Origin: Flavisolibacter sp.
GTDB lineage: Bacteria; Bacteroidota; Bacteroidia; Chitinophagales; Chitinophagaceae
Assembly: GCA_013695175.1 (NCBI GenBank)
Contig: JACDAZ010000506.1
Coordinates: 1 to 5,884 of the forward strand
Reading direction: 5' to 3'
Length of the DNA stretch: 5,884 nt
Below are positions 1 to 5,849 of the stretch, piece after piece. Position 1 is the stretch's first letter; every line of letters begins with the position of its first letter. The translations under genes were made by a program, and so were the position numbers. The notes beneath the pieces were generated by a model, which worked only from the letters and a program-made list of their open reading frames with translations, did not search any database and was not told where the DNA came from.

Positions 1-1092
1 AGCCTTTCCCTCTCCTCCATATCTCTTTTTCAATTTAAAAATTACAACCAGCAGGATTTTGATTTTACTGAACGCATTGTTGGCATATGCGGCAAAATCG
101 GAAGGGGTAAAACCAACCTGCTGGATGCCATTCATTATTTATGTTTTACAAAAAGCTATTTCAGCAGGCAGGATCAGTTGGCAGTGCAACATGGTTACCA
201 GGGATTTCGCATACAGGGTAACTTTATTTTAAGAGATGAAAAAGAAAAAGCTGTTTGTATAGTACGTGAAACCGGTAAAAAGGAATTTTCGGTAAATGAT
301 GAACTCTACACCCGTTTTTCAAAACATATAGGTAGGTATCCTTGTGTGGTGATAGCACCCGATGATGTGCAACTGATTATTGGTAACAGTGATGACAGGA
401 GAAAATTTATTGATACCCTTCTTTCCCAACTGGATCATGCTTACCTGCAAAGTCTTATTAACTACACAAGAATACTGCAGCAACGTAATTCTTTTTTGAG
501 AAACTACAATGAAGGTTATGGAAATAAAGATCTTTCTGTTTTAGATATTTTAGATGAACAACTGGTTAAAGAAGGTAATGTAGTTTTTAATAAACGAAAA
601 GAATTTCTGCTTCAGTTTCTGCCATCAGTCAAACAATTGTATAATGAAATTGCTCAAACCTATGAACCTCTCAATTTAATTTTCGAAAGTGAGTTGTTGC
701 AAAATGATTTTCCGGAACTTCTTACCTATAACAGGCAAAAAGATTTATTGATTCAAAGAACATCTTCCGGTATTCACCGGGATGACCTGCTTTTTAGTTT
801 AGCAGAACAAGCTTTTAAATCCATTGCCTCGCAGGGACAAAAGAAAAGTTTATTGTTTGCCTTAAAACTGGCAGAACTGGAAGTGATCAAAAAAGAAAAA
901 AGATTATCTCCACTACTTTTACTGGATGATGTTTTTGAAAAGCTGGATGAAGAAAGAATAACAAATTTATTAATGCAGGTAAGTGCGGATGAAGACTGCC
1001 AGATTTTTATTACCGATACCAATTGTGGTCGATTAAAAGAAAAGCTGTCTAACCTTGAAAAAAATTTCCAACTGATCGAATTAAAAATGTAA
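1..1092 (+). CDS. recF: DNA replication and repair protein RecF (5' end cut by window edge)
   Basis: RecF is an SMC/ABC-type ATPase that binds gapped DNA and, with RecO and RecR, helps load RecA. The frame is open from base 1 and gives 363 residues before the TAA, close to the usual RecF length. The opening residues (SISLFQFKNY) match the normal RecF N-terminus, so only one or two codons, including the start, should lie outside the window. Numbering from base 1: Walker A GKIGRGKT at 31-38, ABC signature SQGQKK at 277-282, Walker B LLLLDD at 305-310, and D-loop EKLDEER at 313-319. One oddity is Ile33 in Walker A, where the family nearly always has Asn (GxNGxGKT). A TTG at 178 could be read as a start, but that would discard the Walker A motif. 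A DciA-like gene follows 80 bp downstream of the stop, a pairing seen in several phyla. Confidence 0.96.
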   Translation, partial: SLSLSSISLFQFKNYNQQDFDFTERIVGICGKIGRGKTNLLDAIHYLCFTKSYFSRQDQLAVQHGYQGFRIQGNFILRDEKEKAVCIVRETGKKEFSVNDELYTRFSKHIGRYPCVVIAPDDVQLIIGNSDDRRKFIDTLLSQLDHAYLQSLINYTRILQQRNSFLRNYNEGYGNKDLSVLDILDEQLVKEGNVVFNKRKEFLLQFLPSVKQLYNEIAQTYEPLNLIFESELLQNDFPELLTYNRQKDLLIQRTSSGIHRDDLLFSLAEQAFKSIASQGQKKSLLFALKLAELEVIKKEKRLSPLLLLDDVFEKLDEERITNLLMQVSADEDCQIFITDTNCGRLKEKLSNLEKNFQLIELKM

Positions 1093-1156
1093 AATGCAAA
1101 AGTAAAAACTCCTGCACTGTAAGCTTTTCCATTTTTCATTTTTACTTTTTCATTTT
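1091..1156. repeat. Imperfect inverted repeat in the recF-dciA gap
   Basis: The arms at 1091-1108 (AAAATGCAAAAGTAAAAA) and 1139-1156 (TTTTTACTTTTTCATTTT) are reverse complements at 17 of 18 positions, separated by 30 bp. The left arm overlaps the recF stop codon. The right arm ends 16 bp before the ATG of the next gene. The transcript could fold into a long, AU-rich hairpin that ends the recF message, or the element could be a small dispersed palindromic repeat. The arms are low in complexity, so some of the pairing may be chance. There is no GC-rich stem as in a classical terminator. Confidence 0.55.
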
Positions 1157-1160
1157 GACT

Positions 1161-1168
1161 TACTTTCG
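1161..1168 (+). promoter_or_regulatory. Possible -7 promoter element before the dciA-like gene
   Basis: TACTTTCG matches the Bacteroidota -7 consensus TAnnTTTG at all fixed positions but one. It ends 4 nt before the ATG at 1173, so a transcript started from it would have almost no leader. I see no convincing -33 TTTG element at the usual distance upstream, which keeps confidence low. Confidence 0.3.
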
Positions 1169-1172
1169 CTTT

Positions 1173-1454
1173 ATGGGACAGGTTTCTATAGGTGATGCTA
1201 TTCAGCAATTTTTAAAAGGCAGCAGGCTAAAAGGCGATATACAAGCCTTACAAATAGAAGAACTTTGGGAAAAGCTGATGGGAAAAACTATAGCCCGCTA
1301 TACTTCTAAAATCTATATCATCAATCAAACTCTTTTTATTACAACTTCTGTTGCTCCACTAAAACAAGAACTTAGCTACCAGAGGGAAAAAATAAAGCTT
1401 CGTGTTAACGAAGCCTTAGGTGCCAAAACAATACAGGATGTAGTGATCAATTAA
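1173..1454 (+). CDS. DciA-like protein (DUF721 family)
   Basis: This gene encodes a 93-residue small basic protein. The pattern fits DUF721/DciA: an N-terminal helix (SIGDAIQQFLKGSRLKGDI), the LWEKLMGKTIARYT segment with its conserved Trp at residue 32, a beta stretch (KIYIINQTLFITTSVAPLKQEL), and a C-terminal segment around NEALGAKTIQDVVI. DciA proteins help load the replicative helicase DnaB in bacteria that lack DnaC. That role comes from the wider family and has not been shown for this short Bacteroidota form. I chose the ATG at 1173. An in-frame TTG at 1155 would add six residues (MTYFRF) with no family support and would start inside the upstream inverted repeat. The gene lies directly after recF, which fits a replication role. 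Its TAA overlaps the stop of the convergent CBS gene. Confidence 0.85.
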   Translation: MGQVSIGDAIQQFLKGSRLKGDIQALQIEELWEKLMGKTIARYTSKIYIINQTLFITTSVAPLKQELSYQREKIKLRVNEALGAKTIQDVVIN

Positions 1455-1888
1455 TCCCATAAATAATTTTGTTGTTCTTCCATTTCATCAAAAATGGCCT
1501 TGCGTTTTAGCAATACCTGCTTGATAAGGTCGTGCGATGATAGTACACCTTTAAATGAAAAACGTTCATAAATGGCCAGGTGTCGCATATTATACTTTTC
1601 CATGAGCTGCATGCAATGCTCCAATGAATCACTCATGGTGGCTACAGGTAAATAAGTACTCATAAAATCTTTTACAATAGCAGTATCTAACCTGCCGGAC
1701 TGGTAAATTATTTTACATACAATATCATGTTCCGTAAGCACACCTACAAAACGATCGTCTTCCAATACAATTAAATGATCTACATTTTCTGCCTGCATTT
1801 GATGCAATGCATCGGTAATGGAACGGTTGGGTGAAATAGTATTAAACTGGGGATATTTGTGACGTAAAACATCAGCAACTCTTTCCAT
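1451..1888 (-). CDS. Tandem CBS domain protein
   Basis: This 145-residue protein consists of two CBS domains and little else. CBS1 spans about residues 5-60 (VDHLIVLEDDRFVGVLTEHDIV) and CBS2 about 74-128 (DFMSTYLPVATMSDSLE, then MRHLAIYERFSFKGVLSSHDLI). A charged C-terminal tail (KAIFDEMEEQQNYLWD) follows. Paired CBS domains usually form a Bateman module that binds adenine nucleotides such as AMP, ATP or SAM. Stand-alone versions act as cytosolic regulators whose partner cannot be told from sequence. There is no signal peptide or membrane segment. The ATG at 1886-1888 is the natural start because it lies just before CBS1. I see no good promoter or Shine-Dalgarno sequence upstream. The gene follows the ABC permease in the same direction after 124 bp, so co-transcription is possible but not indicated. 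Confidence 0.9.
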   Translation of the reverse strand: MERVADVLRHKYPQFNTISPNRSITDALHQMQAENVDHLIVLEDDRFVGVLTEHDIVCKIIYQSGRLDTAIVKDFMSTYLPVATMSDSLEHCMQLMEKYNMRHLAIYERFSFKGVLSSHDLIKQVLLKRKAIFDEMEEQQNYLWD

Positions 1889-1983
1889 GGATTTGATTTT
1901 TATTTTAAGGTCAATAAATAAAATAGGAAGAGTACGAATGCGATTCTCTTAAAATTAAATTTTTTCTTTTGTATTTAGAAGCT

Positions 1984-2026
1984 GAACCGGTGTTAATTTT
2001 TTATGATTATTATCAGTTTCCGGTTC
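1984..2026 (-). repeat. Short inverted repeat around the permease stop codon
   Basis: GAACCGG at 1984-1990 and CCGGTTC at 2020-2026 are perfect 7-bp reverse complements, 29 bp apart. They enclose the permease TGA at 2013-2015. Inside the loop a second small dyad (TGATAATAATCA on the minus strand) could pair. In the minus-strand transcript this could be a weak 3'-end structure, but no T-tract follows, so I do not call it an intrinsic terminator. Confidence 0.35.
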
Positions 2027-3065
2027 GTATGCGAGGGTCTACAATTCCGTATAATATATCAGCCAAAATATTAATCAAAATAAAAAACGTAGCAGAAACA
2101 AGTACAGAACCCATTACAACCGGGAAGTCCAATTTTTCCAAAGCTTCAACGGTTACTTTACCAATGCCTTTCCATCCAAAAATGTATTCTATAAAAAAAG
2201 CACCGGCTAACAGTTCGGCAAACCAACCTGTAACAGCAGTTATAACCGGGTTTAATGCATTATGCAAAGCATGTTTCCAGATAACTCTTGATTTACTCAA
2301 TCCCTTTGCGTACGCAGTACGTATAAAATCCTGGTCAAGAACATCCAGCATGGAGCTTCGGGTTAATTGTGTAATAATGGCCAGGGGACGAATACCTAAA
2401 GTAATGGCTGGCAGTATTAAATTTTGAAGTGTTAACCGCTTCTCCCCTGTTTCCACATCAATATCAAACCAGCTACCGGTAATGTGAAGTCCCGTCCAGT
2501 CACTTAAGACAAATCCAAAAATGTAGGCTATAATAATTCCTAAAAAAAATGATGGTGCTGATATACCTAATATGCTTGCAAAAACAGCCGATGTATCCAT
2601 CCAGGTATTTTGTTTTACTGCAGCCAGCACACCAAGTGGGATACCAATAACTATGGCAATAAGCATGGCCGCAGCAGCCAATATTAATGTGCCCGGTAAT
2701 GCTTCCATTAAAGTGGCACCTACCGATTTTTTGGTTTGATAAGATTTGCGCAGGTAAGGAAGTTTTATTCCAACCTTTGTTTCTCCACCCACAAAAAAAC
2801 CTGACAGTTCTTTTGTATCAATTTCATTTTGTGTATGAATGCTTAATGGTGAAACATCATTAAGGTAAAAAATAAACTGCTTCCACTTTGGCTGATCAAG
2901 ATAAAGCTCCTTTCTTATATTTTCCTGGGTTGTTTTATCACCTGTTTGTCCCATCACCAATCTTGAAGGATCACCAAAACCCTGGAACAAAAAGAACACC
3001 AGCATGATAACGCCTATCAAAACAAATAAACCATAAAACAGCTTTTTTGTGATGTATGAAAGCAT
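2013..3065 (-). CDS. ABC transporter permease, DppB/OppB type
   Basis: This 350-residue inner-membrane permease belongs to the dipeptide/oligopeptide/nickel importer family (BPD_transp_1). TM1 is at about residues 9-29, followed by a long extracytoplasmic loop (about 30-120). Five more hydrophobic segments lie at about 124-150, 158-188, 211-233, 272-296 and 313-340. The cytoplasmic EAA-type loop that docks the ATPase is clear at about 246-274 (QDFIRTAYAKGLSKSRVI, then HALHNALNPV). The ending VDPRIR is typical of the family. Substrate cannot be assigned. The partner DppC-type permease, ATPases and binding protein are not in this window, so they must be encoded elsewhere, as often happens in Bacteroidota. 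The start is 5 nt after the stop of the upstream MauE/DoxX-Trx gene, so the two are probably co-transcribed. Confidence 0.93.
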   Translation of the reverse strand: MLSYITKKLFYGLFVLIGVIMLVFFLFQGFGDPSRLVMGQTGDKTTQENIRKELYLDQPKWKQFIFYLNDVSPLSIHTQNEIDTKELSGFFVGGETKVGIKLPYLRKSYQTKKSVGATLMEALPGTLILAAAAMLIAIVIGIPLGVLAAVKQNTWMDTSAVFASILGISAPSFFLGIIIAYIFGFVLSDWTGLHITGSWFDIDVETGEKRLTLQNLILPAITLGIRPLAIITQLTRSSMLDVLDQDFIRTAYAKGLSKSRVIWKHALHNALNPVITAVTGWFAELLAGAFFIEYIFGWKGIGKVTVEALEKLDFPVVMGSVLVSATFFILINILADILYGIVDPRIRTGN

Positions 3066-3070
3066 TGGTT

Positions 3071-4225
3071 TTACAATTTTGGAATCAGTTGATCCATTTG
3101 CTTATAGCTTAATTTTTCTGATACCGTGCCTTGTTTTAATAAAAATATAGTCGGATTGGTTCGGGCTGCTGTTTTAACTGCTGTATTATCGGTACTGTAA
3201 ACAGGGAGGTCGGTTAAATTTTGTGATGCAAAATATTGTTCTGCCCTTCGTGGATCAGCTGTGGCAACTACAGTTGTAATATTTTTTTGTTTTGCCTGTT
3301 CATATACAGTTTTAAAATCTTCAATCCAGCTGGATGGATTTTTATTGAAATTTTCTATAAATAAAATAACAGCTATAGGTGCTTCTAAAACCTCCTGGGT
3401 GGCATCTGCTCCCGAAGTGGAGTTTAAAGAAAAACTTTTTATTGGTGGTTCTGCATTACCTTTTCTAACCAGTTTCTGTGTTCTGTCTACAAATGTGTAC
3501 TGATCCAGGTCTGCCGGTAAGTCATTTGGAGAAAACTCGTATTCCTTATCATCTTTTTTATAAATAAATTTCATGGCAAAACTGTCCTGAATGGCATTGG
3601 GTGGAATTTTCATTTGCTCCTGTATATTGTTGCCTTTTTTAAATGGAAGGCAATCAACAACGGGTAAATAATTTAAAACATACCATTGAAAGGCAAGTGT
3701 CAGTAACAAACTTCCAGCTATAATTACTGAATTTATCCTTCGTGTAAATAAAGGTTCTATATAACGCTGGAAAGCAATTAAAAAACCAATCAGAATCAGT
3801 AAAAGAACATCTTTCAAAAAAGAGGTCATGGGTGTAATAGGAATACAATCACCAAAGCAACCACAGCTTTTAAATTTACCTGACCAGTAAGCATATGCGG
3901 TTAAAAAAGTAAAAAAGATAATGAGAAGTAAAAGCAGGTTCAACACAAATTTTTTGCGCCATCCAATCCATAGTGCTACACCGGCAATAATTTCTAACGT
4001 GATCATGATTATGGAAAGCGCCAGCGAATATTCATGAAAAAAATGAAAAAGACTAATAAGTACATCTTTTAGAAAAAAACGGGATGCATGTAAGGAAGCA
4101 TTCCACACTTCAAAAAACTCCTGCATTTTATAACTCAATCCTAAAGGATCATTGGCTTTTACAAGACCGGAAAGAATAAAAAGAAGACCTACAAAAATGC
4201 GGACAATGTTTACAGCAATTCTCAT
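3071..4225 (-). CDS. BT_3928-family membrane protein: MauE/DoxX-like domain plus C-terminal thioredoxin-like domain
   Basis: This 384-residue protein has two parts. The N-terminal half is a MauE/DoxX-like membrane domain, with hydrophobic segments at about 5-25, 66-88, 92-114, 137-153 and 165-185. It carries the typical opening VRIFVGLLFILSGLVKANDP and the cysteine cluster SCGCFGDC (Cys121, Cys123, Cys127), with a further Cys192 after the last membrane segment. The C-terminal part, about 283-384, reads as a thioredoxin fold: a first strand APIAVILFI, a strand NITTVVATAD, and TNPTIFLLKQG, whose Pro358 sits where the cis-proline would be. It has no CxxC, so it is unlikely to be an ordinary disulfide oxidoreductase. 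MauE-like proteins are linked to disulfide or electron handling at the membrane. That is inference here, since this family is uncharacterised as far as I know. The start is 10 nt downstream of the DUF1599 stop, with no Shine-Dalgarno sequence, pointing to one operon. Confidence 0.88.
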   Translation of the reverse strand: MRIAVNIVRIFVGLLFILSGLVKANDPLGLSYKMQEFFEVWNASLHASRFFLKDVLISLFHFFHEYSLALSIIMITLEIIAGVALWIGWRKKFVLNLLLLLIIFFTFLTAYAYWSGKFKSCGCFGDCIPITPMTSFLKDVLLLILIGFLIAFQRYIEPLFTRRINSVIIAGSLLLTLAFQWYVLNYLPVVDCLPFKKGNNIQEQMKIPPNAIQDSFAMKFIYKKDDKEYEFSPNDLPADLDQYTFVDRTQKLVRKGNAEPPIKSFSLNSTSGADATQEVLEAPIAVILFIENFNKNPSSWIEDFKTVYEQAKQKNITTVVATADPRRAEQYFASQNLTDLPVYSTDNTAVKTAARTNPTIFLLKQGTVSEKLSYKQMDQLIPKL

Positions 4226-4235
4226 TCAAAAAGGG

Positions 4236-4787
4236 TTATTCACTGCTTAAGATTAATGCGAAAACAGCGTAATTAATAATATCAAAATAGTTTGCATCAA
4301 TTCCTTCGCTCATGATGGTTTTACCATCGTTGGATATAATTTGCCTGATGCGTTGCAATTTCATTAAAATAAGATCAACAAAACTTTGCTGGCTCATACT
4401 TCGCCAGGCCTCACCATAATCATGATTTTTTTGTTCCATCAATTGTTTGGCTGCATGAAACTGCGCATTATACAGAGCAACTGCTATATCGGTATCCAGT
4501 TCTTCAGGAGCATCTTTTTCAATATGCATCTGAATATTACCAATGATAGCATAGTTGACTATACCGATCCACTCTCCTTTTATATCATCATCAACTCTTT
4601 GTTGTCCTTTCTCCTGAATGGTTCTTATTCGCTGTGCCTTTATATAAATTTGATCCACTATAGAAATAGTGCGTAGTACCCGCCATGCCGTACCATAGTC
4701 TTTTGTTTTTTTTGTGAAAATCTCCCTGCACTTCTCAATTACTTCGTTATACTGTTGTTCTGTTTTGATTTCAGGAACTTCTTGCAT
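4236..4787 (-). CDS. DUF1599 family protein with two internal repeats
   Basis: This 183-residue soluble, probably all-helical protein is of unknown function. It is built from two copies of one module, about residues 13-88 and 106-180. KDYGTAWR (29-36) aligns with HDYGEAWR (122-129), QRIR (52-55) with QRIR (145-148), and VNYAI (77-81) with INYAV (171-175). The offset is a constant 93 residues through most of the module. DUF1599 is, to my recollection, also called a nucleotide-modification-associated domain in Pfam. That label does not establish a role for this chromosomal, housekeeping-context version. The conserved DYGxAWR and QRIR residues are candidates for a binding or active site. It is the first gene of the leftward cluster, divergent from folP across a 49-bp gap that contains a promoter-like sequence. 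Confidence 0.88.
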   Translation of the reverse strand: MQEVPEIKTEQQYNEVIEKCREIFTKKTKDYGTAWRVLRTISIVDQIYIKAQRIRTIQEKGQQRVDDDIKGEWIGIVNYAIIGNIQMHIEKDAPEELDTDIAVALYNAQFHAAKQLMEQKNHDYGEAWRSMSQQSFVDLILMKLQRIRQIISNDGKTIMSEGIDANYFDIINYAVFALILSSE

Positions 4788-4814
4788 CAGGTTCTTAATA
4801 TTGATTTACATTAG
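4782..4814 (+). promoter_or_regulatory. Possible folP promoter
   Basis: TACATTAG at 4807-4814 differs at one position from the Bacteroidota -7 consensus TAnnTTTG. A TTG at 4782-4784 lies 22 bp upstream as a weak -33 element, inside the first codons of the DUF1599 gene on the other strand. It would give a leader of roughly 15-20 nt before the folP ATG at 4837. The match is modest, so this is tentative. Confidence 0.3.
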
Positions 4815-4817
4815 CTT

Positions 4818-4850
4818 CAAATGTACAAACTAACTCATGTTATCAATCAA
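4818..4850 (-). promoter_or_regulatory. Likely promoter of the DUF1599 / MauE-Trx / permease operon
   Basis: On the minus strand, TACATTTG (4825 to 4818) is an exact match to the Bacteroidota -7 box TAnnTTTG. Possible -33 elements are ATTG at 4847-4844 (18-bp spacer) and TTG at 4850-4848 (22-bp spacer), both inside the first codons of folP. The predicted start of transcription would fall about 25 nt before the DUF1599 ATG at 4787. The consensus is short, but its position in a 49-bp divergent gap supports it. Confidence 0.5.
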
Positions 4851-5688
4851 CTGTAAAGGAAGGCTTATAACTTTTGACATTCCTTTAGTTATGGGTATCA
4901 TTAATACCACGCCTGATTCTTTTTATAAAGGAAGCAGGAAAGAAAATGTTGAAACTGTTATACAAACAGCAGAAAGAATGTTGGTTGAAGGCGCCACTAT
5001 ACTGGATGTTGGTGGACAAAGCACAAGACCCGGAAGTACCAGGGTACCTGTTGATGAAGAATTAAAAAGAACTATTCCGGCTATTGAAGCTATTGCTCAT
5101 GCTTTTCCCAATGCTTTTATATCTGCAGATACTTTTTATGCAAAAGTTGCAGAGGAAGCTGTTGCCGCAGGTGCTTCAATGATAAATGATGTAAGTGCAG
5201 GAAGCGTTGATGATACTTTATTGGAAACTGTTGGCAGGTTAGGTGTACCCTATGTACTAATGCACATGCAGGGCGACCCGCAAACCATGCAACAAAATCC
5301 AGTTTATAATAACGTAGTTCTTGAAGTTTTTGATTATTTAAACTTTAAAATAAGATCATTGACTGAAGCTGGTATTAAAGACATTATTATAGATCCCGGA
5401 TTTGGTTTTGGAAAAACTGCAGAACATAACCTGCAGATATTGCAACAACTGGATTATTTTAAAAAATTAGGTTTGCCGCTTTTAATTGGATTATCACGCA
5501 AAGCCACCATTTATAAAACCCTTGGTATAACAGCCGATGAAGCATTAAATGGTACCACTGTCTTGAACACCATTTCGTTATTGAAAGGAGCTGATATTTT
5601 ACGGGTGCATGATGTGAAAGAAGCCGTTGAAGCGGTGAAGCTGGTGCAGGCATTCAAATACTCTTCAAAAAATAAAGCAGCTTTATAA
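4837..5688 (+). CDS. folP: Dihydropteroate synthase
   Basis: FolP joins 6-hydroxymethyl-7,8-dihydropterin pyrophosphate to p-aminobenzoate to make dihydropteroate in folate synthesis; it is the sulfonamide target. The 283-residue length is normal, and the motifs of the TIM-barrel active site are all present: NTTPDSF (23-29), DVGGQSTRPG (57-66), Asp98 in ISADTF, Asn117-Asp118 in INDVSAG, LMHMQGDPQTMQ (141-152), DPGFGFGKT (186-194), GLSRK (218-222) and RVHDV (256-260). Nothing essential is missing, so it should be active. The ATG at 4837 gives the family's usual N-terminus, about 18 residues before MGIINTTPDSF. No Shine-Dalgarno sequence is visible. It is divergent from the DUF1599 operon, and its TAA lies in the loop of a terminator-like hairpin. 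Confidence 0.97.
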   Translation: MLSINCKGRLITFDIPLVMGIINTTPDSFYKGSRKENVETVIQTAERMLVEGATILDVGGQSTRPGSTRVPVDEELKRTIPAIEAIAHAFPNAFISADTFYAKVAEEAVAAGASMINDVSAGSVDDTLLETVGRLGVPYVLMHMQGDPQTMQQNPVYNNVVLEVFDYLNFKIRSLTEAGIKDIIIDPGFGFGKTAEHNLQILQQLDYFKKLGLPLLIGLSRKATIYKTLGITADEALNGTTVLNTISLLKGADILRVHDVKEAVEAVKLVQAFKYSSKNKAAL

Positions 5689-5695
5689 AAGCTGC
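5667..5695 (-). terminator. Leftward-facing hairpin terminator overlapping the folP stop
   Basis: GCAGCTTT (5677-5684) and AAAGCTGC (5688-5695) form a perfect 8-bp stem with a 3-nt loop. Read on the minus strand, the stem is followed at once by TTTATTTTTT (5676 to 5667), the form of an intrinsic terminator. On the plus strand the sequence after the stem is CTTACTAAG, a poor U-tract, so it may still end folP transcripts but less clearly. The folP TAA (5686-5688) lies across the loop. Confidence 0.6.
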
Positions 5696-5699
5696 CTTA

Positions 5700-5828
5700 C
5701 TAAGATCCTTCTACAACATATTGATAATGATGTAAACCTGGATTAAGATAGTCCATAAATAAGGTATGGCTTTGGTAATGGTTTATCGATAATTTTAAAA
5801 GGGTTGTGGATTTGGAAAGGATAGTGGA
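5700..5828 (-). pseudogene. Probable remnant of a Y_Y_Y-domain sensor/regulator gene
   Basis: On the minus strand, 42 codons are open between a TAA (5829-5831) and TAG (5700-5702). The peptide resembles part of the Y_Y_Y domain that follows the beta-propeller in Bacteroidota two-component sensor/regulator proteins. It has a leading LLKLS-x-N, then F-x-DY-x-NPG, then HHYQYVVEG; the family pattern is roughly LSxNxxS...F...DYxNPxxxxYxYxLEG. The only in-frame ATG would give 18 residues. Domain neighbours on both sides (propeller, and the histidine kinase or DNA-binding part) are absent, and the LS-to-DY spacing is about two residues short. It looks like an eroded fragment. The length is small enough that chance resemblance cannot be ruled out. 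Confidence 0.45.
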
Positions 5829-5849
5829 TTAAAAACGAGACCACATTAT

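Noticed and set aside
178..1092. A shorter recF starting at the TTG at 178 (304 residues)
   Set aside because: The same frame is open back to base 1 and encodes the RecF N-terminus with Walker A; starting at 178 would remove the ATP-binding site.
1155..1172. TTG start for the dciA-like gene adding MTYFRF
   Set aside because: The extension has no family support, overlaps the inverted repeat, and an ATG at 1173 gives the expected protein start.
774..1208. Minus-strand open frame of 144 codons
   Set aside because: It is antisense to recF and the start of the dciA-like gene; its translation is Ser/Lys/Phe-rich with no domain, as expected of a shadow frame.
1969..2427. Plus-strand open frame of 152 codons
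   Set aside because: It is antisense to the conserved C-terminal half of the ABC permease and has no recognisable domain.
1451..3065. CBS protein as a regulatory subunit of the neighbouring ABC permease, as in CBS-regulated osmolyte importers
   Set aside because: In those importers the CBS domains are fused to the ATPase and the permease is of another family; here there is a 124-bp gap and no ATPase gene.
3261..3848. Open frames antisense to or out of phase with the MauE/DoxX-Trx gene (3261-3503 plus strand, 3654-3848 minus strand)
   Set aside because: The overlapping 384-residue frame has clear family features; these do not.
4386..4676. Plus-strand open frame of 96 codons
   Set aside because: It lies antisense to the DUF1599 gene, whose repeated conserved motifs show which strand is coding.
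5459..5653. Minus-strand open frame of 64 codons
   Set aside because: It is antisense to folP across the SRK and RVHDV motifs and has no domain of its own.
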